Shown here in pieces: positions 23,653 through 34,200 of a stretch of 64,000 nucleotides of DNA (its first letter is position 1; each line of letters opens with the position of its first letter). Under the pieces are notes generated by a model. That model was not told the DNA's origin, searched no databases, and saw only the letters and a program-made list of their open reading frames with translations. The DNA comes from Epichloe hybrida (taxonomy: Eukaryota; Ascomycota; Sordariomycetes; Hypocreales; Clavicipitaceae), in contig JAFEKR010000001.1 of NCBI GenBank assembly GCA_019022495.1, positions 3,286,001 to 3,350,000 on the forward strand, given 5' to 3'. The position numbers and the translations under genes were made by a program.

Positions 23653-23837
23653 CGTAAACATGCAGTAGTGATTTTTCATTCATGCAGTAGTAATTAGACC
23701 TAGAACGGAAGAGGTACCTACGCACGCAGAATTATAAGGGGAGTAACCTCCTATAATTCTTGTATTCTAAATAAACCTCTTCTGTTTTAGGCCTAGTTAC
23801 TACTATATAATTAAAAAATCACTACTGCATGTTTACG
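23653..23837. mobile_element. Foldback/MITE element 1 (185 bp)
   Basis: The two halves are inverted repeats over about 90 bp each. The left arm begins CGTAAACATGCAGTAGTGA and the right arm ends with its complement (TCACTACTGCATGTTTACG, one base varied inside). If the target duplication is TA (23655-23656 and 23834-23835), the ends are AACATGCAGTAG, as in Tc1/mariner-type MITEs. ATGCAGTAGT is present twice in the left arm, and the second copy in the right arm is altered by C-to-T type changes. It sits between two decayed ORFs. Confidence 0.75.
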
Positions 23838-23902
23838 TGTTGGCTCTGACCAGACCGCCCCCTTCCTGATTGCTCTTCATTGTGGTGGAATACGATGCGA
23901 CA

Positions 23903-25258
23903 ATGGGTCAAAACCGTACGATCACAGGCGCGAACATCAACACCTTGGATGCCCAGATGAGACATATCTTGTTCCAAATGCAACGACTAGAGACAATTGA
24001 CAAGAATATGGCTTTACTTGCCAAGCACATGACAGGCTAATCTTTCGAACCAATGGAACCCTGAGAGGTGTCAGAGGTGGAGAGAGACATTGATTCAGTA
24101 CCACTATCCTTCTTGGGTTTAGAAAGACATGAGGATTGCTGGCGGTTGCCCGCATGACTACCATGCGTGTCCAGTTGAACAAGGACAGAAACTACATGGC
24201 AAAACTACAGCATACGATTGCAAACACCAAAACTACCTCGAATGACTCCATCCTAATAACAACCCGTTGTATCAACAGTAGCGTGAACTTGAACATCACT
24301 CGCCCAACACAAGCTGGCAATGCACCCCAATATCACCTGTCGCCAGCCTCACTTTCACCATAGAGGGAAGGGAAAAGTACGGGAAGTCCAAGGACTTTAG
24401 GAGCGAGAAGTCCAAGGACTTTAGGAGCGAGAAGTCCAGGGATCCCAAAAAAAATGGAGCGGGTGTCGGTAACAGCTTATTTCAGGCGAATGCATCTTCG
24501 AGAGGTAGATACTATGAGCATGCAGATACCAGCCAACATGCCACAGCAGCAACATGCCATTATAGCGTATCATTACTTACAATAGATGATACCTGTTCAC
24601 ACAATGCCTCCGATACAGCCCATGCCCCAGGTGCCACCTGCCCAACCAATATATATAATGCCCCAAGTGCTGCCCACGCAGGCTGTGCGACAAGCACAAC
24701 CTACCCGGCCTCATATGTTTTCATTTTCAGGAGCCAATGGAGCACATGAAGCCCATGGGACCCCAAACCAGAACGTCCAGCGTGTCAGACGTCAAAACAC
24801 TCCAAGAGCCTACGAGGAACGACTTCGAGGTCCAAAAAGCTCGCTCATGTCTGATGAGGATTAGGACTCAGAGGGATGCGAATACATGACCCAAAGGTCC
24901 TCCATCACCTCGGGCTCGCGGCCATAATTCCACGGAAGGTCTAGCAAGTACCGACACCGACGCCCGGATCGCCAAGAAAGAGTTTGGACATCAAGTGGCC
25001 CGTCAACACAACAAACGAGAAGGGCATCACGTCGTCCGTCCGAGCCCATCTTCAACTCAGCCGTCTCCCAGACCAAGAACGTTGCTTCCGGCCGTAGACG
25101 TAGATTCCATAAAGAGAAAAGCCTACAAAGAAAGTCTTGATGATGCGGTCGCATTGCTTAGGGACCGCCACGACGACCTGTTTGACGACGCTATCGACCG
25201 ACAGCAGACCTCGTCGCCGCGGCGAGCTGCTGGAGGAGCCGACGGACGAAGATGTTGA
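23903..25258 (+). pseudogene. Decayed low-complexity ORF region, function unknown
   Basis: The reading starts at an ATG (23903: MGQNRTITGANINTLD) with a coiled-coil-like stretch (QMRHILFQMQRLETIDKN). It meets TAA at 24038-24040 and TGA shortly after, and passes through several frames. From about 24490 it gives a Pro/Gln-rich segment (PPIQPMPQVPPAQPIY) where a TAG (about 24582) splits YLQ from MIPVH, as CAG-to-TAG would. More stops (TAG near 24862, TAA near 24925) follow, then a charged end (KAYKESLDDAVALLRDRHDD) that stops at 25258. A 24-bp direct repeat (24383-24430 plus a partial third) encodes SKDFRSEK twice. I do not recognise the protein. Confidence 0.4.
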
Positions 25259-25945
25259 ACTACCAGACAGACGCTGGGAAGCACACAGGGCGCAATCATA
25301 AATGTGAGATCCAGGGAGGGAAGGGGGTGAAAGACGTTATACTATTCCGTATCGACGGTAGTATGGAATACAGGACGCCTCTCGCATGTTTTGGAAGGTT
25401 GAAATCTTGCTTGAGTAAATGCGAGCAACCCTGTTAGTCATCTTGTAGTAGCTCATGTCACTGGCACTGGCGGCATTCCGAAATGGCCTCCTCGATGGAG
25501 AGCATGGAAGTGAATGAGGGATTGTCGGTCGGCAATGACAAGATATTTGTCGACATTCACCGTTGTGGAAGGAACAATTATGGAGACGATCCTTACTAAG
25601 TCGCGACCGCGTTGGCTCTCTAATACGGATTACTGTATGCATGTATGTGACTGGCCAGGGACGCGACACGAGGTGTGTGTGGGGTGGGCTGTTCCTGCGC
25701 TGAAGTGCCGAGTGCCTGCAGCTCCAACGCGGCGATAACATCACAAACTTCTTGCAGACGCTTTTTGCTCGTCGACGACATTCATTCACGACCCCCGGGC
25801 CAGGTGCATCGGAACTCCCTTATCAAAACCCGCCAGCGACTCTTGTTCGTGGCCGCGTATCATTCACCTGGTCCTGTGGTCTATTACGCATGATTTGAAT
25901 CACTTCCGTCGTACATGCTACGCCATCGCCCACCCGCATCTGTTT
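25259..25945 (+). promoter_or_regulatory. Upstream region of PIF1 with a two-codon upstream ORF
   Basis: No coding sequence is supported here. The frame used by PIF1 is open from the stop at 25736-25738 but has no ATG before 25946. A minimal upstream ORF, ATG-ATT-TGA, lies at 25890-25898. If it is in the transcript it would be read before the first PIF1 start. A 150-codon minus-strand frame (25337-25789) has no recognisable feature and is taken as chance. Confidence 0.35.
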
Positions 25946-28627
25946 ATGACGGCCGGCATCACCAGCCTACCCGCTCGTTTCTCGCCGGCCTCACGCAGCC
26001 TGTTGCAGAGAACCAACCAGTTGACTCAGGCTCACGTTCCCTCTGCCGCTTCGAGCGCCATGGCGGGGACCATGTTCCAGAAGGCTAATCAAGCGTACAA
26101 AAATGCTGCGCCGTCGCAGCGTCCTGTGCTGGCAAAGCAGCTCTTTCCTTCCAGCAGCCCAACTCCATCCAGCTCTGATATTCGAGATCAATTCAGAAAG
26201 CCAAATTCGACTGGATCGGTGGCTGCAGCTGCTCCTGTGTCGGCGAAGACGACACAACATCACGCAAACCCACTTGATGATCGACCAGTGAATCCGACAC
26301 TCGCCTCGGGCAATAGAGGACATACCTCCAAAATCTCGTCACTGTATTCCGCAAGTTCGAACTCTTTCAAGCCTGAGCCTGAGCCAAGCTTTACAGACCT
26401 TACTGGGGGTCAAGTGATGCACAAAAAAACACAAGAACCTGTCTATTTCGCCGAGGACGATTTTAGCGATGATGCCGACCTCGACCTCGACTTCGAGGCG
26501 CCATCAGCCCTTCCCATACAGCCTAAACCGTTGGCGAAAGAGAATGTTCCGCCACGTTCCCCTCCAGTATCGTCCCAGAATGTGACGGCAATACCTTGGT
26601 CGTCTTCGCCTGTTTCACACATGCGTCCTCCAGTCAATCAGCGTACAGTTTCTGCTGCGTCTGATATCTCTCATTCGTCGTTGAAACGGGAATCTTCTGG
26701 AGACGTTGAGATAATAGAGGCCCCAGTCCCCAAAAAGGTCAAGAAGAGAGTCCTACCCGCTAGTTTCCGCAAACAAGAGTTCCCTAAGGGGGAAGATGAG
26801 AGGGACAATGGTTTCGTCGCGGATGGGATAAAGACGCCAGCGCAAAAAGCAAAAGCACTCTGGGACACGTCTGCCAGTGCGATCAAAGAGCAGAAGAAGA
26901 TGCTCAAGAATCAAAACTCCCGCAACGCGGACAATGAACCAGATGTGGTTCCTGAAAAGATGCACGATGTGGAAAACCAAGCTGCCAAGTCAGTTCCCAT
27001 TTCTCTAAGCAGTGAGCAAGAACACGTCCTTGACATGGTCGTCAATAAAGGTCAAAGTGTCTTCTTTACTGGACCTGCTGGTGCTGGAAAGTCGGTCCTG
27101 ATGCGAGCCATCATTCAAGAATTAAAGAGAAAATACAGCCGAGACCCAGAGCGAGTTGCTGTCACTGCCTCTACAGGTCTTGCCGCTTGCAACATTGGCG
27201 GTATCACTCTGCATAGCTTTTCCGGTATTAACTCACCCCCCCCCGGCGCCCGCCTCTCCTTTTTCTCCCCTTGCCCGAAAAAAAAAAACGAAGGAAGAAG
27301 GCTAACTGTGAGCTAAGGTATTGGACTTGGAAAGGACGCCGCTTCAATGCTGGTAAAAAAAATCCGTCGCAACCCCAAGGCGAAAAATAGATGGTTACGA
27401 ACCAAGTGTCTCATCATTGATGAGATTTCCATGGTCGACGGCGATTTGTTCGACAAGCTTTCTACAATTGGGCGAACCATTCGCAATAATGGTCGGCCTT
27501 GGGGAGGCATTCAACTAATCATTACGGGAGACTTCTTTCAGCTTCCCCCCGTACCAGACTCAGACAAGCGAGAAGTTAAATTCGCCTTTGATGCAGCAAC
27601 TTGGAGCACGTCTATCGACCACACTATTGGCCTGACACAAGTATTCCGTCAACGAGATCCCGAATTTGCTAGAATGCTTAACGAGATGCGCATTGGCAAA
27701 ATAAGCCAGGACACCGTAAACGCGTTCAAAGCCCTATCAAGGCCTCTGAATTTCGATGACGGAGTGGACACGGCCGAACTGTACCCCACTCGCGCGCAAG
27801 TGGAAGGATCCAACGAGAAGAGACTTCGAGATCTTCCAGGACAGATCCATCGTTATGATGCCATGGACTCGGGGGACCCAGCCATTCGGGACAAGCTTTT
27901 GGTCAACATGATGGCACCAAAGGCATTGGAGTTGAAGGTTGGCGCCCAGGTGATGCTGATCAAGAACTTGGATGAGTCGCTAGTTAATGGATCCCTGGGA
28001 AAGGTCATTGCCTTCTCTGACGAGAAGACTTTCGAAATGGGAGGCAACAACGTATACGATGGCTTGATGGAAGATTCCATGTCCAAAGCCAAACGGAAAC
28101 TGGCAGCATTCAGCCGAGATTCTGACTGCGGTTCATCTACTCATCAGTATCCTGTGGTTCAGTTTATTTCTACGGGAGGCGTGCCTCGTGTTCTCCTCTG
28201 TCAACCCGAAGAGTGGAAAGTCGAGTTACCAAATGGCGAAGTTCAGGCAAAGCGTAACCAGCTACCGCTGATCTTGGCTTGGGCGCTTTCCATACACAAG
28301 GCTCAAGGGCAAACGTTGGAACGTGTAACAGTCAACTTGGGTAAAGTTTTTGAGAAGGGTCAGGCATACGTTGCTCTTAGTCGAGCCACGACACAACACG
28401 GCCTTCGTGTGCTGGGATTCGAGCGGTCCAAAGTTATGGCCCACGAAAAAGTAGTGGAGTTCTATGCAAAATTGTACTCAGTTGAGGATGTTGCGAAGGG
28501 AAGACCTACGACGATTTCCGACTTTATTACCAACAGAAAAGGCACAACATCCTTCCACAAGACGCAGGCGATCAAGAGTACGAGTATGGACGATGATGAG
28601 GAAGCTATGGCGTCTTTTGGCTATTGA
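25946..28627 (+). CDS. PIF1: PIF1-family ATP-dependent 5'-3' DNA helicase
   Basis: This superfamily 1B helicase acts in telomere length control, G-quadruplex and Okazaki-fragment processing, and mitochondrial DNA maintenance in the characterised family. Removing one intron (27225-27317) gives 862 residues, close to the 859 of budding yeast Pif1. The first ~350 residues look disordered, with an acidic patch near 175 and PKKVKKR (262-268) as a nuclear signal. Helicase motifs are complete: GPAGAGKS (376-383), TASTG (407-411), DEISMVD (461-467), the family signature region with [16 protein letters not shown] (497-504), LTQVFRQR (532-539), HKAQGQT (753-759) and YVALSRA (777-783). It ends with TGA followed in frame by TAG. 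Met1 (25946) is in a poor context and starts a basic, acid-free leader. Met39 (26060, GCCATGG) is in a strong one. No RIP stops are present. It is the only intact gene recognised in the window. Confidence 0.93.
27225..27317 (+). other. PIF1 intron (93 bp)
   Basis: The donor is CCG|GTATTA and the acceptor AGCTAAG|GTATTGG, with a branch-site match GCTAAC at 27301-27306. Splicing joins the codons for HSFSG to IGLGKDAAS in phase 1 and restores the conserved block between helicase motifs Ia and II. Without splicing the frame stops at 27316. The intron holds a run of nine C and a run of eight or more A. Confidence 0.93.
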
Positions 28628-28902
28628 TAGGATATACTTTGGTGAATCGCATTCGTGGGGTGAGACGCATCATCTAGATATGCCGGCTATGATTATATGA
28701 AGGCGAGGTTTTTTATTATTTATTATAATTTCAAGAAAGACTGGCGTTCCGGAGGAGCATCTAGTTGTCCCAGCTTATGTATATCTCGTGGTTACATGGA
28801 CATTGATATGAGGACTCTTTTGCTCCATTGTGTGGTCTTTTTTCAGATTGGGAGCGATGTACAGCGATGTGCAGAGTCCACAATGTGAAGGAATCGGACA
28901 TC
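28628..28902 (+). other. PIF1 downstream region
   Basis: Balanced composition with no coding sequence supported; short frames overlap without motifs. A T-rich stretch near 28710-28730 (TTTTTTATTATTTATTATAA) is a plausible 3' end region. Confidence 0.4.
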
Positions 28903-29043
28903 TAAATGCGCATACCGCGTTTCTTAAATGCGCATACCGCGTTAGTCCTAAAACGGAAGGACAGTCCCCACACCTAATTTTAGTGTGGCTCGCGTCCGTT
29001 GATTTTCGCTATTAATTAAGATGCCTATTTATGCAATATTTAA
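28903..29043. mobile_element. Foldback/MITE-like element 2 at the island's right edge
   Basis: TAAATGCGCATACCGCGTT occurs twice in tandem (28903-28921, 28925-28943), then AGTCCTAAAACGGAAGGAC. The sequence to 29043 contains a diverged inverted copy (complement of TAAATATTGCATA at the end, AACGGAC and CCACAC blocks inside). The centre is a hairpin, CCACACCTAA/TTTTAGTGTGG. A doubled terminal motif followed by CCTAAAACGGAAG is the plan of foldback element 1, where CCTAGAACGGAAGAGG follows the doubled ATGCAGTAGT. Boundaries are uncertain. Confidence 0.5.
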
Positions 29044-29354
29044 AGGTACTAATTTTATTAAAAACGCTAATATTAAAGCTATTATAACTGCCCTAATAGT
29101 GAATTATATGGAATAAATTATATTTAACTTATAGGGGGCTTAAAGGGATTGTTAGGGAATAAATAACTTAGTGTTAGTGTAAATACAAGTATTAGTGTAA
29201 TAAAGCTTACTTCTATTAACTATATTAGAGGATTTTATATTATTCTTATTTATAAGGCTATAATAGTATTTATAGTAGCTTATTATAAGCTTATAAGGGC
29301 ATTAATAAGGGTATTAAATCGCGTAGCTAGGCTAGCTAGTATGTTATGTTACCT
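29044..29354. other. AT-rich stretch, nothing recognised
   Basis: Highly AT-rich, with no open frame, LTR end or inverted repeat that I could recognise. Probably RIP-degraded transposon sequence. Confidence 0.5.
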
Positions 29355-29362
29355 GCTGTAGC

Positions 29363-29766
29363 CAGAGTATTGTAAACAATTACATCGTGTAATTGTTTGT
29401 TTTTCTTAAAGAATTAATATCTAGCTTATAATTAAAGATATTATACTAATAATCACGTAATCTTATAGAGTAAAAATCGAAGTAAAGTATAATATATAAA
29501 AGTGGGTCTAAAAGTGGGTCGTACGTCTGTAATTACAAATACTAAAAACAATTACATTTTAGCACTAAAAATAAGTACAAAAGTTATTTTTCTACTTTAT
29601 AACTTAACAATCCACTTTCAGACCCACTTTTATATATAGTATTTTTCTTTGAATTTTACTCTATAAGATTATATAATTATTAGGATAATATCTTTAATTA
29701 TAAGTTAGATATAAAAATAAAGAAAACAATTACAAAACAATTACATTACACGAGTACAATTGCCTG
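29363..29766 (+). mobile_element. hAT MITE copy 1 (404 bp)
   Basis: The ends are CAGAGTATTGTAAACAATTA and ...AGTACAATTGCCTG. The TSD is a perfect 8 bp, GCTGTAGC (29355-29362 and 29767-29774). The centre has two AGTGGGTC-type motifs followed later by the inverted GACCCACTTTT, so the whole element is close to a palindrome. It matches the element at 38150-38543 along its full length in the opposite orientation. Confidence 0.9.
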
Positions 29767-29774
29767 GCTGTAGC

Positions 29775-30957
29775 TATAGCGTGTAATTCTACTATAGCTT
29801 AAAGCTATAGATATTAATATGCCTTTACTACTATAGCTTAAAGCTAGTGTTAATGCTTATAATACCTATAATAATTATAATATAGTAAGCTTAATAGCTA
29901 TTTAATTCCTTCCCTTAGCTACTACCTAAGCCTATTTAATTATATTATAAATCCTACCTAAATTTATAACTAAGCTAGGTGTAGTATAAAGGCTATTATA
30001 AGCTTACTATTATTTACCTATATTATTAGGATTAAGCTTAATTTCTATAGTAATTTAAGCCTATTACTTACTTATAATTAGCTTTAGCTACTAATAATAG
30101 TTAAAGTAAGTTAGCAAAAGTCTGCTACTACTCTCTAATATAGTGGTAATTATATAACTATAAGGGATTCTAAATTATATTATAAACTAATAATTATATA
30201 AGGTCCTAGGTAATTTACCTTTTTATTTATCCTTTACTTTCTAATATTACTAGATTACCTAATTAATTAGAAACTAACCTAACTTATAAGCTAAAAGTTA
30301 AATAATTAGGTAATTATCCTAATTAATTTAGTAAGTCTTTAACTCTTTATTAAATTTTATAAAAAAGGTAGCCTAATAGCTTTAAATATATTACTAAATA
30401 CATTCCTAAAGCATATAAAGATTAATAAATTATAGCTTATAATTTACTTTTAAATAGCTATAAGATCCCTTTATATAAGAGGTACTTAATATACTAAGAT
30501 TTTAGTTAGCTTTAATAAAGAAAGCTACTTATTTATAACGCTATAGTAAATATATTAAATTAAGGTAAGTAATAATCTCTAATAGTAAGGTTAGTAAGGG
30601 TTTACCTAAGTAAAATTACTAATATAAAACTTACCTTCTTACTCTTTAAATTACTTTTTAAATTTAGCCTAATACTTCTAAAGGTTATTCTTAGTAACTA
30701 TAAATATTATAATATACTATATATTATAAATACTAGAAGCTATAAGTAGTATATCTTTAATACTATAAAGAATAGGCTTCTAAAGAGTAAATATAATTAA
30801 CTAGTCTATTACTATAGCTATCTTTACTAGCTTAGAACTAAATTTAATAATATAATTTTCTTTATTATTCTAGGGTTAATTAGTATTATTAATAAGGTTA
30901 TTATAAGAGTATACCTAGTATAAAGTTAGCGGCCTTTTATATACTAGTAGCTCTAGG
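29775..30957. other. Degraded AT-rich sequence interrupted by Copia-A copy 2 (left part)
   Basis: No family motif could be read in any frame, even with stops ignored. The sequence continues at 37080, beyond the inserted Copia-A copy 2, whose target duplication CTAGG lies at 30953-30957. Its density of TAA/TAG suggests a RIP-mutated mobile element. Confidence 0.45.
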
Positions 30958-31214
30958 TGTTGATTCCTTCGGATCTTTATCGGTTTAATCGTGGCCAAAG
31001 ACCGGACCAATTGTGGGTCTGGCGCGATGCACGCGATGCGATTGGCTACACTAATTCGCCACCCCCTCTTTTGCCCTATATACGGATTTCGCCTACTTTC
31101 CTAGCATCTAGACTTTCCCTCTCTTCTCCCCCTTTCTAGCTAATTTAACTAACTATTATTAACTTTAATTTATATAGGATTTATTACCTACGCAGGACCT
31201 TAGTGTAACTAACA
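30958..31214 (+). repeat. 5' LTR of Copia-A copy 2
   Basis: It starts TGTTGATTCCTTCGG and ends GTAACTAACA, 257 bp. Its first ~70 bp keep CATCGG/CGTGGCC-type sequence that the 3' LTR has lost. Confidence 0.9.
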
Positions 31215-34200
31215 CTAATTAGTAGTTAACTTTATAACTATAGATAAGCTAGGTATTATAAGAAAAGACATTTCTATAAATACTACTACTACTACCCCTT
31301 ATTATGCTATAACGGTTATTATAGTAAAGAGGCATAACTATATAAGTATGCTAAAGAAAGAGACTAGAATCCTAGTTATAGGCTTATTAGGCTTCTAAGG
31401 AATTAATTTATTAACCCTTAGGCTAAGGGATATAACTTTGTTATATCTATCTAGGATATTATTATTAATTATTGATTTTATTGTCTATCACAAGAAAACT
31501 AACTAAATAACTAAATCTATTACCACAAGGCATTTATTTCAAACCTAATGTTAAATAACCTTAGCTAAGCTAGCTAACATATCTACAACTTCTCTATAAA
31601 TATTCCTTTTATCTAATAGACCTTTAATCTATTTATACAAGCATTTATGGCTTGTTTTTTGCCCCCTTTATTATTAGTGCTATTCGCCCTATACTTATTA
31701 GTAAGAGAGAGAGATTACCTCCTTCCCTCCTTTTCATAAAAAACAGGAAGTGGTAATTCCTATTATTCCCTTATTACTTTTCCTATTATTTTCTAGTTAC
31801 TTTTAGAACTTATATTACTTTCTTTATCTCTATTAATTTATTCTTATTGCTACTTTTACTACTTCTACTACTTTTTCTTCTGTTTTTCCTATTTTCGTAA
31901 TCTTCTAATTTTATTAGAGTAATAACGCTCCTAAAATACAAAAGAAGAACCTTATAATAGTAATAAGCAAATATAGGAGCTTAATTAGTAGTAAAAATAA
32001 TAAATTAGTAACATTCCTTTTATAGTTAAAAATAGCAGAGGAATCTAGACCTTCTATAAGAGCAAAGGCTATTAGTAATAGTAAGGCTCTAACTATTACC
32101 CCTAAAAGACCCTAAGAGTATAAGTTACCCTTATGCCTTTAATAGCTTACTTATAACTTCTCTAGTAATTAGAAAGAATCTATTAAGCTAGATCTAGAGA
32201 CTATTACGTAGCTTAAGCTTAATAACTAGATTATAAGATTTATTAACCTTAGTAAGCATTAAGGATAGAGAGATAATAACCTATAGAAATCATTCTAAGA
32301 AGACTTTAAAGGCTAGTCTAAAGATACCTTTAAAAGGGCATCTAAGGATATTATTAGAGAATTACGTAATTCTTTACGAGATTATGGCGTCCTTATTAGG
32401 CAAGGCCTAGGATATTTAATCCTAGTATTGCTTAAGGAAGTGCTTTATTAAACCTTAATACCCCTTTAGTTATAGGAAAGATTACAAGAAAGACTATAAT
32501 CTTCCAAACCCCTAGAACCTTAATATCAATAGCCCTAATAACCTACCCTAGAAATTAACCTTCCCTAACCCTAGAGATTACTTAAACCCTTATAAGAACC
32601 CCTGCGATAACCCCTATTATATTAATAGCTCTATCCGGATAATTATTATTAAGAATAACTAGTGGACTATTATTCACAATAAATTATGCCTTTATAGTAA
32701 TTCCCCTCTAAAGATTAAATCACAAAGAAAATCTCAGAGCTTATAAAGATATATAAGGATAGTGACTACTATAGTGGAAAACTATATAACTTCTTAACAC
32801 CAAAGATTACGCTCTTTAAAAATAAGTATAATAGAATTAACCTTCCTTAAACGCATTATTAGAAGGCTTTCCCTATTATATTAATAAGTAATACTAAGTA
32901 ATACTACCTTAATTACCTCTTTAGGAATAACTATTCCTATAAAGAGATAATTGCTTATATTTATTAACGCTTTAAGATAGAAAGTAACTAGTAATTCTAT
33001 TACTATAAATAGAGTAGTATAATACTAAAGAGTATAATTAAGAAAAACCCTAATAAAAGCAAGCTTAATTACCTTAAGATTATATTATTAACCCTTAAGA
33101 AAATCCACAGAGGCTTATACCCTACTAAGATAGTAAATACTAAACTCTATAAGTAAGCCTTAAACGCTATAGCTAGTGTGCTTAAATATTAGATAGTAAA
33201 ATACATATACTCTATAGGCTTTAAGAGTCTTACTAGAGACCTCTATAAGGTAATTACTATTATAGAATTAAATAAGAAGTCCTCCTAATACCTTTAGTAC
33301 TAATAAGGAGACCCTCTAGAGGCTATGTTTACTAATTATTAGTATAGATAATAATCCCGTAGCAGAGGAAGCTATTACAAATAAAGCCCTAGGCTAAGCA
33401 CTAAGCGTTACTTTATATATAGTAAGAGTAGCTACTAGTCTTTTAATTACTTTACTAAAGAGTATTAAAAGGAGAAAGACTACTAGTAAGCTAGTAAGAC
33501 ACACTATACACCCCCTTTAGAGAAGAGATTCTAAGCATTCCTTACCTCCTATAAAGGGTAAAATAAGGATAAGCTTAATAAAGGCTTAGGTAAGAATTAG
33601 GAAGCATATCTTATGGCTTATATAGAAGCTGAAGATAATAATAATAATATTAAGAAGTTACTATTAATAGTATATCTAAGCATTATATAATTCTTTTGCT
33701 CTGGATTATAAACTAACTATAACACTACTAATATTAATATCCTTATAACCCTTAATAATTAAGCCTTCTAACACGCATTCCTTAGGCAGGAGCTTTATAA
33801 GCTATAAAAGTGCAATAAAGGCTTAATTTACTATATCTCTAAAGAACGCTATTCTAAAGAGGTCTTTAGAGGGATTATACCTAATACTAGCGCTGTAGGA
33901 AAGTTAACTATAGGAGAGGTATAAGTAAAGGCTTTACTAAGATTAATACCTTTATTAAAGGTAACCCCTTATAAACCCTAAATTATTATATTTAGCGCTA
34001 GATTAGTAGTTACAAGAGGAATCCTATATATACTTACAGAACTTAGAGAGCTTAAATTTTACGTCCTTAATATAGCCACCCTGTTCCTCTTCTTAATCAC
34101 TAATATAAATAAAATATAAGTCAAGATTAATAACCTTACTAACGTACTTATCCAAGGCAATAAAACTATACCTATTGTGTAATAATAGGGCTATCCTTAG

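Noticed and set aside
25337..25789. 150-codon minus-strand ORF upstream of PIF1
   Set aside because: No motif or domain, Ser/Arg/Cys-rich as expected of a chance frame, and it overlaps short plus-strand frames.
25895..25945. Extending PIF1 upstream to a TTG start at 25895
   Set aside because: TTG is not a normal start in nuclear fungal genes; the first in-frame ATG is at 25946.
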